This document shows, piece after piece, positions 1 to 6,439 of a DNA stretch of 9,928 bases. This DNA is from Pedobacter sp. (GTDB lineage Bacteria > Bacteroidota > Bacteroidia > Sphingobacteriales > Sphingobacteriaceae), in contig SEDG01000067.1 of the NCBI GenBank assembly GCA_004295885.1, forward strand, positions 1 through 9,928, written 5' to 3'. A program made the translations under genes and the position numbers. The first letter of the stretch is position 1. Each line of letters starts with the position of its first letter. The notes below the pieces were generated by a model. It did not search any database, was not told the origin of the DNA, and worked only from the letters and a program-made list of their open reading frames with translations.

Positions 1-1586
1 AAGAATTCTACCTTATAATCCATTGTATATGGCTCATCCATTACATCAACGTGAACCAACCAATAAACATCGGCACGTTTTGGCTCTTTCTGAATAATTG
101 AATAAATGATCTTTGATTCTATCTCCGTTTTAAAGTTGGCGCTGGTTAAATAAACCAATTGCGATGAATATTTCGGTACCGATTCGTCATTACTCAATTC
201 ATTTAAAATCGAGTAATAATCCTCAATCTCTACATACTTAACAAAACGGTTTTTAATCTTTCTAGAGCTATACCAAGTCCACATTACACTCAATAAAGCA
301 CAGCTAATTAATAAGGTTACCCATCCACCATGAATAAACTTAGCCATGTTACCCACTAAGAATGTCATCTCAATTACTACATAAATGACAACAAAAATTA
401 CGATCAAATACTTAGGGAACTTTTTCCTCAACATATAAACGGCAACTAAAATGGTTGTCATTAAGAAGGTTAAGTTGATCGCCAAACCATAAGCACCCTC
501 CATGTTATCTGACTTCTTGAAAATCAAAACGATGATAATACAACCAATCATCAACAACCAGTTGATAGAAGGAACATACAACTGCCCTTTCTGAACACTT
601 GGATAATTAATTCGAACTTTTGGCCAAAGATTTAACCTTACTGCTTCAGAGATTAGTGTAAATGATCCCGAAATCATCGCCTGAGAGGCAATGACCGCAG
701 CTGTCGTAGCTAAAATAACCATGTACAAAACAAGGTTTTCAGGAACTAATTTAAAGAATGGATTTTCTAAAGGATTGTGTGGATTGTAGCTAGGATTACT
801 TAATACCCAAGCTCCCTGGCCTAAGTAATTTAAGATTAGCATCAATTTCACGAAAATCCAACTGATCCTAATGTTCTTTTTGCCGCAATGACCTAAATCG
901 CTATATAATGCCTCGGCTCCTGTGGTACAAAGAAAAACACCACCCAGAATTACCAAGGCGGCAGGATTAGTTACCAGTAAATGTATCGCATAATATGGGT
1001 TTAATGCTTTAAAAACCGAAGGATCGTCTGTAATATGTGAAAGACCCGAAATACCTAATGCAGCAAACCATAGAAACATGATTGGGCCAAAAAGCTTTCC
1101 AACCAGATTAGTCCCAAACTGTTGAATAATAAATAATAATGCAATAATTCCAATTACAATTGGCAAAACAGGTACTGTTGGGAATTTCAATTTTAAACCC
1201 TCAATAGCAGATGTAACTGTAATACTAGGTGTAATCATTCCATCAGCCAAAAGTGCCGCACCACCAATAATTGCTGGTATAACGAGCCATTTTGCCTTTT
1301 TCCGAACTAAGGAGAAAAGAGAGAAAATCCCTCCCTCACCCTTGTTGTCTGCTCTCAAGGTAATAATTACGTACTTAATTGTAGTTTGCAGGGTTAAAGT
1401 CCAAATAATGCAGGATAAGGCACCCAGTACAAGATCTGGATTTATACTTTGCCCCGATTCGAAAACCGACTTAAAAATAGCCTTTAAGGTATAAAGTGGC
1501 GATGTACCAATATCTCCAAAAACAATTCCTAAACTAACTAGAACTCCACCTGCGGTAAGCGCATTAACGTTTTTATGATTTGACAC
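1..1586 (-). CDS. kup: Kup-family low-affinity potassium uptake transporter, partial (3' end beyond window)
   Basis: This inner-membrane carrier takes up K+, probably by H+ symport as in Escherichia coli Kup. The reverse-strand frame is open from a GTG at 1586 to the left edge, giving 528 codons. Bacteroidota Kup proteins are usually about 650 residues, so the last part of the C-terminal cytosolic domain is missing. The N-terminus carries the family signature GIVFGDIGTSPLYTLKAIF (about residues 20-38). A second signature, ADGMITPSITVTSAIEG, lies at about 114-130, and DLGHCGKKNIRISW at about 230-243. The visible end reads RADVYWLVHVDVMDEPYT, typical of the C-terminal domain. Many hydrophobic segments lie between. 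GTG is chosen because the only other in-frame start after the upstream stop is a TTG inside the candidate -7 promoter box. The gene is divergent from its neighbour. Spot translation at several points shows one intact frame. The family call is very secure; the exact start is less so. Confidence 0.95.
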   Translation of the reverse strand, partial: MSNHKNVNALTAGGVLVSLGIVFGDIGTSPLYTLKAIFKSVFESGQSINPDLVLGALSCIIWTLTLQTTIKYVIITLRADNKGEGGIFSLFSLVRKKAKWLVIPAIIGGAALLADGMITPSITVTSAIEGLKLKFPTVPVLPIVIGIIALLFIIQQFGTNLVGKLFGPIMFLWFAALGISGLSHITDDPSVFKALNPYYAIHLLVTNPAALVILGGVFLCTTGAEALYSDLGHCGKKNIRISWIFVKLMLILNYLGQGAWVLSNPSYNPHNPLENPFFKLVPENLVLYMVILATTAAVIASQAMISGSFTLISEAVRLNLWPKVRINYPSVQKGQLYVPSINWLLMIGCIIIVLIFKKSDNMEGAYGLAINLTFLMTTILVAVYMLRKKFPKYLIVIFVVIYVVIEMTFLVGNMAKFIHGGWVTLLISCALLSVMWTWYSSRKIKNRFVKYVEIEDYYSILNELSNDESVPKYSSQLVYLTSANFKTEIESKIIYSIIQKEPKRADVYWLVHVDVMDEPYTMDYKVEF

Positions 1587-1604
1587 TGCTATAAAATTTG
1601 GATG

Positions 1605-1612
1605 CAAAAATA
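1605..1612 (-). promoter_or_regulatory. Candidate kup -7 promoter box (TATTTTTG on the minus strand)
   Basis: Read on the minus strand, this is TATTTTTG, a match to the Bacteroidota housekeeping -7 consensus TAnnTTTG. It lies 18 bases upstream of the GTG chosen for kup, so transcription would start only about a dozen bases before the gene. I see no good TTTG element at the expected -33 spacing, so the promoter is only half supported. The box overlaps the alternative TTG codon, which argues against that codon as the translation start. Confidence 0.45.
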
Positions 1613-1696
1613 ATTAAATTATTAGGAATAAGCTCATTAATATTTTCATCATAATTCAGGTGTTAAATTCCTCAAATTTTTGAAAGAAAAAAGGGT

Positions 1697-1716
1697 GTTA
1701 AATATTGTTAAATATT
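1697..1716 (+). repeat. Tandem 10-bp direct repeat in the divergent promoter region
   Basis: GTTAAATATT occurs twice in perfect tandem (1697-1706 and 1707-1716) and begins a third time (GTT). The repeat lies between the divergent kup and T9SS-cargo genes, about 20 bases upstream of the -33 element of the rightward promoter. A 10-bp period places the copies on one face of the helix, so a regulator site is possible. In such AT-rich DNA, chance is also a fair explanation. Confidence 0.4.
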
Positions 1717-1734
1717 GTTTTCTTCAACAAGTTG

Positions 1735-1767
1735 TTTGATTTGTTTGTTTATTTATTTATATTTTTG
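1735..1767 (+). promoter_or_regulatory. Bacteroidota-type promoter, TTTG-N21-TATTTTTG
   Basis: TTTG at 1735-1738 is followed after 21 bases by TATTTTTG at 1760-1767. This matches the Bacteroidota consensus of a -33 TTTG and a -7 TAnnTTTG with a 17-23 base spacer. It points right into the T9SS cargo gene, whose ATG is only 9 bases beyond the box, so the mRNA leader would be just a few bases long. It is the only promoter in the window with both elements perfect. Confidence 0.7.
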
Positions 1768-1776
1768 CTCGAATAG

Positions 1777-2295
1777 ATGGATAAAAAGCCTAAAATAGCG
1801 TTCTCATGGAGACTACTATGCACAATTTGTATGGTTGTTTTGGTGGGCTCATCTGTTTTTGCGCAAAAGATTGATACTGGAAAAGTAAGTATAAAGCCAA
1901 AACCCAAAGTTGTAAGCCGTGTACCACAAATAAAAGGTACCATACAGCCTTACAAACCAAATTCTACCATGGGCGGTTACAATCCTATTAGTACCGCTTC
2001 CTCAAGCGCAACTACACTGCCAAAGAGCAATAAAATTTTAACGGTTTTAAAGGTTTATCCGAATCCCGTTAATGAGCAAATTAATATCAGCTTGCGTTTG
2101 GATAGAGAAACTACGCTTTCTGTTAAAATTACAGACTTGCTGAGCAATGATGTGGTTGTACTGGCTAATGAAAGAACTCCAGGCGGCGAGCAAACAAAAA
2201 CCTATACCATTCCAAATAAGCTAAATGCTGGCATATACTTTCTTAAAATTGTTGCTGGTGGAGAACAAAAGGTTGTGAAAATCTCTGTTCTTTAA
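1777..2295 (+). CDS. Small secreted protein with a T9SS type A C-terminal sorting domain
   Basis: This 172-residue exported protein is built almost entirely from targeting signals. Residues 1-29 form a signal peptide: a basic start (MDKKPK), a hydrophobic core and a likely cleavage after SSVFA. Residues 30-89 are a Lys/Pro then Ser/Thr-rich stretch with no domain I recognise. Residues 90-172 are a type A T9SS sorting domain, shown by VYPNPVNEQINISL, a central KITDLLSNDV, LNAGIYFLKI and the end KVVKISVL. Such domains direct proteins through the outer membrane, where they are usually released or attached to a surface glycolipid. No catalytic or binding domain precedes it, unlike most T9SS substrates of several hundred residues. 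It has its own promoter. A later Met (residue 19) would destroy the signal peptide, so the first ATG is kept. The function of the mature part is unknown. Confidence 0.88.
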   Translation: MDKKPKIAFSWRLLCTICMVVLVGSSVFAQKIDTGKVSIKPKPKVVSRVPQIKGTIQPYKPNSTMGGYNPISTASSSATTLPKSNKILTVLKVYPNPVNEQINISLRLDRETTLSVKITDLLSNDVVVLANERTPGGEQTKTYTIPNKLNAGIYFLKIVAGGEQKVVKISVL

Positions 2296-2310
2296 TTGCC
2301 TATTTCTTAC

Positions 2311-2318
2311 TATTTTTG
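2311..2318 (+). promoter_or_regulatory. Candidate -7 promoter box (TATTTTTG) just before the FAH-family gene
   Basis: TATTTTTG matches TAnnTTTG perfectly and lies in the 27-base gap between the T9SS cargo gene and the FAH-family gene. Only four bases (AGTT) separate it from the ATG at 2323, so transcription would begin at about the start codon. There is no clear TTTG at the -33 position, and the gene could instead be co-transcribed with the upstream one. Confidence 0.4.
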
Positions 2319-2322
2319 AGTT

Positions 2323-2934
2323 ATGAAGATTATCGCCATTGGCCGCAATTATGCTGCACACGCCAAAGAATTGAACAACGCTGTTCCAACGAAACCCATC
2401 ATATTTTTAAAACCTGACACGGCTGTTTTAAAAGATAACAAGCCATTTTATATCCCAGATTTCTCCTCAGATATACATTATGAATTGGAAGTGGTTTTAA
2501 AGATTTGCAAGGAAGGCAAGCACATTTCAGAAAAATTTGCTTCAAATTATTACGATGAAATTGGCTTGGGAATAGATTTCACCGCGAGAGATATACAAAG
2601 CGAACACAAAGAAAAAGGCTTGCCTTGGGAATTAGCGAAAGCTTTTGACAACTCGGCGGCAGTGAGTAATTTTTTACCAAAGGCAGCTTATCCTGATATG
2701 TACGACTTAAGATTCGAATTACAAATCAATAAGGAAACTCGGCAGAAAGGTCATACAGCTAATCTTTTGTTTTCATTTGAGAAAATTATCTCATTCGTTT
2801 CGCAGTACATTACCTTAAAAAAAGGCGACCTAATATTTACTGGAACACCAGAAGGTGTGGGTCAAGTAAAACAAGGTGACCAGTTGGAGTGTTGGTTAGA
2901 AGATAAACAATTACTCAATTTTAGTATTAAATAA
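2323..2934 (+). CDS. FAHD1-like fumarylacetoacetate hydrolase-family enzyme (acylpyruvase or oxaloacetate decarboxylase type)
   Basis: This 203-residue cytosolic enzyme belongs to the fumarylacetoacetate hydrolase superfamily and covers the usual length of single-domain FAHD1-type members. These Mg/Mn-dependent enzymes cleave acylpyruvates or decarboxylate oxaloacetate. The start GRNYAAHAKEL (7-17) holds H13 and E16, which line up with the catalytic His-Glu pair of human FAHD1. HYELEVVL (52-59) and GIDFTARDIQ (83-92) supply the metal ligands E54, E56 and D85. GLPWELAKAFD (99-109) carries the conserved active-site lysine K106. ITLKKGDLIFTGTPEGVGQV near the C-terminus is the family's classic block. 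Every key residue appears present. It lies 5 bases upstream of the M23 peptidase gene and is probably in its transcription unit, although the two show no obvious functional link. The family is secure; the substrate cannot be settled from sequence. Confidence 0.92.
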   Translation: MKIIAIGRNYAAHAKELNNAVPTKPIIFLKPDTAVLKDNKPFYIPDFSSDIHYELEVVLKICKEGKHISEKFASNYYDEIGLGIDFTARDIQSEHKEKGLPWELAKAFDNSAAVSNFLPKAAYPDMYDLRFELQINKETRQKGHTANLLFSFEKIISFVSQYITLKKGDLIFTGTPEGVGQVKQGDQLECWLEDKQLLNFSIK

Positions 2935-2939
2935 CAAGA

Positions 2940-4379
2940 ATGCCGATAACTACTAAGTCTACCACACTAATTCCCTCACTTTTCTTTCTCATTTTTTTTG
3001 TAGCCATAAAGGCTGATGCCCAACAGATTTTTAGCAAAAACAGTTATCCCTTAACAGATTTTAGGCAACCTTTAGACATTGTTCCGCCAGCTTTGGCTGG
3101 TTCATTTGGCGAGTTGAGGTCAAACCACTTTCACTCAGGAACAGATTTCAGGACTAATCAGCGAACAGGTTATCCTATTTACGCAGTTGCGGATGGATAT
3201 ATTTCTAGAATGAGAGTTCAGAACAGTGGATTTGGATTGGCGCTTTACATCAATCATCCAAACGGTTTTACCTCTGTCTATGGCCACTTGTCTCGTTTTA
3301 GCCCCAAAATAGCACAACTGGTAAAGGTAAGTCAGTATAAAAACAAATCTTACGAAACTGATGAGTTTCCAAGTTCAGATTTAATTCCGGTTAGAAAAGG
3401 CGATGTGATTGCTTACTCTGGTAATACGGGCAGTTCCGGTGGTCCACACCTACATTTTGAATTACGTGACACTAAAACCGAGGCAACGGTAAACCCTCAG
3501 TTATTGGGCATTCAAATTCCTGATAATATTCCTCCTGTTATTTCATCGATGTACGTTTATCGCCTTAATGGCAAGCCTTTTAATGAACTTACCCCAAAGC
3601 AATATTTTCAGATTGTTGGCGGTTCGGGCAAGTACAATTTAAACAAGGTTACTACCATTAACTTAAATGGTGAAGTAGGTTTTGGAATTTCGGCAACGGA
3701 CAGACACAATGGAAACTCTGGTTTAAATGGGGTTTATTCTATTGAACTATTTTTAGATGGCAAGGCGGTTTTTACTTCTGCCTTGGAGCGTTTTAGTTTT
3801 GACAATAGCAAAGCCATCAATTCACATATCGATTACCCTGCGTTACTTAACCTTAAAAGAAGCATTCAAAAAAGCTTTGTAGACCCAGGAAATCCTTTAC
3901 AGATTTATAGCAATTTGGTTAATAGCGGAAGAATTTCTTTTACCGATGGTAAATTGCACGAAATGAAATACATCATCACTGATGCAAAAGGCAATAAGAG
4001 CATTTTATTATTTAATGTACAAGCAGACTCGAAAGCGGTAATTAATACGCCGTCGCCAATTAGTGGAATTTCCTATTCGTATGCTAACGTAAATGAGTTT
4101 AATAATGCACTTGTAAAAGTTATCTTACCTAAAGGCACTTTATACAACGACCTCAACTTTGTTTACAAAACACTGCCAAAACCACAGGGAAATGCTTTTT
4201 CTGCAGTTCATCAAATCCATAATAATTTAACACCGCTTCACATCGGCTTTGAGCTTTGGATAAAAGTTGATAGTACTTTAACTAAGTATCAGAACAAGGC
4301 TTTAATTGTTAATACCAATCGTGCATCACAAGGTGGATATTTTGAAAACGGCTATGTGAAAGCCACACCACGTAACTAG
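2940..4379 (+). CDS. Exported M23 zinc metallopeptidase, C-terminally truncated by an in-frame TAG
   Basis: This is a periplasmic or envelope-facing LytM/M23-type endopeptidase, expected to cut peptide cross-links in peptidoglycan. Residues 1-27 form a signal peptide, with likely cleavage after KADA. The catalytic domain spans about 45-190. HFHSGTD gives zinc ligands H65 and D69. VYGHL gives H116. GGPHLHFELR gives H170 and H172, of which H172 is the third zinc ligand. All motif residues are intact. The rest, about 195-479, is a beta-rich accessory region, with PPVISSMYVYRLNG marking its start, as in Bacteroidota homologues. The frame ends at TAG 4377-4379, but the next 100 codons in the same frame continue with typical C-terminal sequence. 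The protein is therefore 479 residues rather than about 580. It could remain active because the catalytic domain is whole. The gene sits 5 bases after the FAH-family gene and is probably co-transcribed with it. Confidence 0.9.
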   Translation: MPITTKSTTLIPSLFFLIFFVAIKADAQQIFSKNSYPLTDFRQPLDIVPPALAGSFGELRSNHFHSGTDFRTNQRTGYPIYAVADGYISRMRVQNSGFGLALYINHPNGFTSVYGHLSRFSPKIAQLVKVSQYKNKSYETDEFPSSDLIPVRKGDVIAYSGNTGSSGGPHLHFELRDTKTEATVNPQLLGIQIPDNIPPVISSMYVYRLNGKPFNELTPKQYFQIVGGSGKYNLNKVTTINLNGEVGFGISATDRHNGNSGLNGVYSIELFLDGKAVFTSALERFSFDNSKAINSHIDYPALLNLKRSIQKSFVDPGNPLQIYSNLVNSGRISFTDGKLHEMKYIITDAKGNKSILLFNVQADSKAVINTPSPISGISYSYANVNEFNNALVKVILPKGTLYNDLNFVYKTLPKPQGNAFSAVHQIHNNLTPLHIGFELWIKVDSTLTKYQNKALIVNTNRASQGGYFENGYVKATPRN

Positions 4380-4682
4380 GGTAGTTTTTTCATTGCAATA
4401 GATACCATTGCTCCGAACATCATCCCTGTTAACATCGCCAATGGCAAAAATATGGCTGGATTAACTAAAATGAGTTTTAGAATTAGTGACAACCTATCTG
4501 GGATTAAAAGTTTTAATGGTTATATTGACGGCCAATGGGTTTTAATGGAATTCGACGCTAAAACCGCAAGTCTATGGCATAACTTTGATGAACGTACCTC
4601 AACAGGAAAACATACTTTTGAATTACTTGTGGTAGACATGAAAGACAACACCAAACGTTACGCGATAGATTTTTATAGATAA
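4380..4682 (+). pseudogene. Detached C-terminal part of the M23 peptidase, in frame after the TAG
   Basis: This is the continuation of the M23 reading frame after the TAG at 4377-4379: 100 sense codons ending in TAA at 4680-4682. It begins GSFFIAIDTIAPNIIPVNI, the usual linker into the last beta-sandwich domain of Bacteroidota M23 proteins. It goes on with MSFRISDNLSGIKSFNGYI, DGQWVLMEFDAK and GKHTFELLVVD. The domain continues with no second stop and no shift, so the break is a single nonsense codon. An internal ATG at 4452 would give a 76-residue piece, but it would lack a signal peptide and the domain's first strand. I therefore do not regard it as an independent gene. The alternatives are readthrough, a strain-specific mutation or a base-calling error. 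Confidence 0.8.
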
Positions 4683-4688
4683 ACTATT

Positions 4689-4765
4689 GTTTAATTGGTT
4701 AATTGAATAAATCGGTTAATCGATACGAACAGTTAACCAATTAAACATTTCAAACAATTAACCAA
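4689..4765 (+). repeat. Inverted repeat with competing arms upstream of bcp
   Basis: GTTTAATTGGTTAA at 4689-4702 is a perfect 14-base inverted match to TTAACCAATTAAAC at 4733-4746, with 30 bases between. Inside the loop, ATCG and CGAT (4711-4714 and 4721-4724) can form a small hairpin. A second complementary arm, CAATTAACCAA at 4755-4765, directly abuts the bcp ATG and pairs with 4695-4705, overlapping the first arm. The two pairings are mutually exclusive. The structure starts 7 bases after the M23 remnant's stop. No T-run follows, so it is not a standard intrinsic terminator. It may be an mRNA-end stabiliser, a regulatory hairpin or a degenerate genome-wide repeat. Confidence 0.65.
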
Positions 4766-5227
4766 ATGAGCATACTCAAACAAGGCGATAAAGCCCCGGC
4801 ATTTACTTCAAAAGACCAAGACGGAAAAACCGTTTCGTTAAGTCAATTTAAAGGTCAAAAAGTGGTATTGTATTTTTATCCAAAGGACGATACTCCGGGT
4901 TGCACTACTGAAGCTTGCGACTTTCGCGATAATTACCAAGGCTTAAAAGCTAAAGGAATTGAAGTTTTAGGTGTAAGCATTGATGATGAGAAATCGCATC
5001 AGAAATTTATCAATAAGCATAGTTTACCTTTTACGCTTTTAGCAGATACCGACAAAACAATTGTGGAAGCTTATGGTGTTTGGGGCGAGAAAAATATGTA
5101 TGGCAAGAAATACATGGGAACACATCGTACAACTTTTGTAATTGATGAAAATGGAAACATTGCACGTGTTATAAACAAAGTAGATTCAAAAGCTCCAACC
5201 GCACAAGTATTAGAGTTACTCAAATAA
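4766..5227 (+). CDS. bcp: Thioredoxin-dependent thiol peroxidase (peroxiredoxin Q / BCP)
   Basis: This 153-residue cytosolic peroxiredoxin reduces H2O2 and organic hydroperoxides and is itself reduced by thioredoxin. It has full family length. The thioredoxin-fold core YFYPKDDTPGCTTEACDFRD (36-55) contains the peroxidatic Cys46 in T-P-G-C and, five residues on, the resolving Cys51. That C-x4-C spacing is the mark of the PrxQ/BCP subgroup. GVSIDD, LPFTLLADTDK and the conserved GTHRTTFVID, whose Arg helps activate the peroxidatic Cys, complete the fold. There is no signal peptide. The ATG at 4766 is preceded directly by one arm of the inverted repeat, which could influence translation. I see no obvious TAnnTTTG promoter close upstream, so it may be read from the FAH-family/M23 unit. 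Confidence 0.96.
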   Translation: MSILKQGDKAPAFTSKDQDGKTVSLSQFKGQKVVLYFYPKDDTPGCTTEACDFRDNYQGLKAKGIEVLGVSIDDEKSHQKFINKHSLPFTLLADTDKTIVEAYGVWGEKNMYGKKYMGTHRTTFVIDENGNIARVINKVDSKAPTAQVLELLK

Positions 5228-5446
5228 CCAAGCTTAGTAATAGGTTAGAATACCAGCGCTGCACAAAAATTAAAACAATTATACCTGTAGAAATTAACAA
5301 GTGTAGCATAAAAAAACCATCAAAGTAGAAATACCTTAAATTTTTATAATTACCTTGCCTGTAATTTAATAACCAAGTAAAATGATTGACTTAGGCGACT
5401 ATAATTGCTTAAATACATCATTACACTAAAAACAATTAACAAATCA

Positions 5447-6292
5447 ATGAAACATTCAATTAGTGAACTAGAAGATATTGCTTCACAAGTAAGAAGAGAT
5501 TGTTTAAGAATGGTTCACGCCGTTCAATCTGGGCATCCAGGAGCATCTTTAGGTTGTGCAGATTTTTTTACAGCCTTATATTTCGAAGTATTAAACCACA
5601 ACCCTAAATTTTCAATGGAAGGTGTTGGAGAGGATTTATTTTTCCTTTCAAACGGACACATTTCGCCAGTTTGGTATAGCGTTTTAGCGAGGTCTGGTTA
5701 TTTTGAAGTGAGTGAATTAGCCACTTTCAGAAAATTAGATTCAAGGTTACAAGGTCACCCAACTACACATGAAGGTTTACCCGGTGTTCGTATCGCCTCT
5801 GGTTCATTAGGTCAAGGTTTATCAGTTGCTATTGGCGCTGCCCTTGCTAAAAAAATTGATGGTGATAAAGGTTTAGTTTATGCTTTAATGGGTGATGGTG
5901 AGTTACAAGAAGGCCAAAACTGGGAAGCATTAATGTTTGCACCATTTCACAAAGTGGATAACCTAATTGCAAGTGTAGATTACAACGGACAACAAATTGA
6001 TGGTCCTACAGAAAAGGTATTATCATTAGAAAATCTTCAAGCTAAATTTGAGGCTTTTGGATGGCACGTAATAACTTCTGATGGTAATGATATGTCAGAA
6101 ATAACCAAAGCATTACACTACGCTAAATCTTTAACTGGAAAAGGCAAACCTATTTTAAACTTAATGAGCACACAAATGGGTTATGGTGTTGACTTTATGG
6201 TAGGTACGCACAAATGGCACGGTTCTGCACCAAGTGATGCACAATTAGAAGTTGCATTAGGTCAACTTAAAGAAACAGCTGGCGATTATTAA
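5447..6292 (+). CDS. Transketolase, N-terminal (thiamine diphosphate-binding) subunit
   Basis: This is half of a two-gene transketolase that moves two-carbon units between sugar phosphates in the non-oxidative pentose phosphate pathway. It has 281 residues, as expected for the N-terminal subunit. SGHPGASLG (28-36) holds H30 of the active site. LSNGHISPVWYSVLA and GSLGQGLSVAIGAA are core family blocks. The thiamine diphosphate/Mg motif is GDGELQEGQNWE from 149, closed by DYN with N180; D150 and N180 are the expected metal ligands. THKWHG near the end is also conserved. I choose ATG 5447 (MKHSISELEDIA). The in-frame TTG at 5405 would add 14 residues of no family character. The partner subunit follows 147 bases downstream. 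A poor promoter-like TTACCTTG lies at 5350-5357, too far from consensus to annotate. Confidence 0.93.
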   Translation: MKHSISELEDIASQVRRDCLRMVHAVQSGHPGASLGCADFFTALYFEVLNHNPKFSMEGVGEDLFFLSNGHISPVWYSVLARSGYFEVSELATFRKLDSRLQGHPTTHEGLPGVRIASGSLGQGLSVAIGAALAKKIDGDKGLVYALMGDGELQEGQNWEALMFAPFHKVDNLIASVDYNGQQIDGPTEKVLSLENLQAKFEAFGWHVITSDGNDMSEITKALHYAKSLTGKGKPILNLMSTQMGYGVDFMVGTHKWHGSAPSDAQLEVALGQLKETAGDY

Positions 6293-6308
6293 TTAGAATT
6301 GAGAAATT

Positions 6309-6432
6309 AGATATGAGATTAGAGACTTCCTCTGCAATCCCATATCGTATTTAAATGTAAATAGGTTTGAGAATCAAGATTTAGGACTGGGATAAACTCA
6401 ATCACAAATCACATGTCTCACATCTTATATCT
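6309..6432 (+). repeat. Quasi-palindromic repeat tract between the transketolase subunit genes
   Basis: AGATATGAGATTAGAGAC and the bases after it (6309-6328) match the reverse complement of 6413-6432 at 16 of 20 positions, and one mismatch would be a G-U pair in RNA. A nested perfect pair, ATCCCA at 6337-6342 and TGGGAT at 6388-6393, lies inside. Both arms are written in a GAGA/ATAT-rich, almost periodic vocabulary unlike the coding DNA on either side. The right arm ends 7 bases before the C-subunit ATG. I see no encoded protein. I read it as a short intergenic repeat capable of a long-armed hairpin, perhaps one copy of a repeat family in this genome. Its function is unknown. Confidence 0.55.
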
Positions 6433-6439
6433 CACAAAA

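Noticed and set aside
1749..1943. Minus-strand 64-residue ORF over the start of the T9SS cargo gene
   Set aside because: It overlaps a well-supported gene and its promoter, and its product has no recognisable features.
3135..3317. Minus-strand ORF inside the M23 gene
   Set aside because: It is antisense to the conserved catalytic domain, with no motif or promoter of its own.
4377..4379. TAG read as an amino acid through a reassigned genetic code
   Set aside because: Other genes here end naturally at TAG (7394-7396 and 8016-8018), so a genome-wide reassignment does not fit.
4452..4682. Independent 76-residue gene
   Set aside because: It is the in-frame continuation of the M23 peptidase after the TAG, and homologous sequence starts 24 codons before its ATG.
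4689..4746. Intrinsic terminator after the M23 gene
   Set aside because: The stem is AT-rich with a 30-base loop and no T-run follows it.
5350..5357. TTACCTTG as a promoter for transketolase
   Set aside because: It is one base short of TAnnTTTG and has no -33 TTTG at a suitable distance.
5405..5446. N-terminal extension of the transketolase N subunit from a TTG codon
   Set aside because: The 14 extra residues have no family character, and ATG 5447 gives the usual transketolase start; TTG is a rare start.
6413..6439. N-terminal extension of the transketolase C subunit from ATG 6413
   Set aside because: The nine extra codons lie inside the intergenic repeat arm; ATG 6440 begins the typical sequence.
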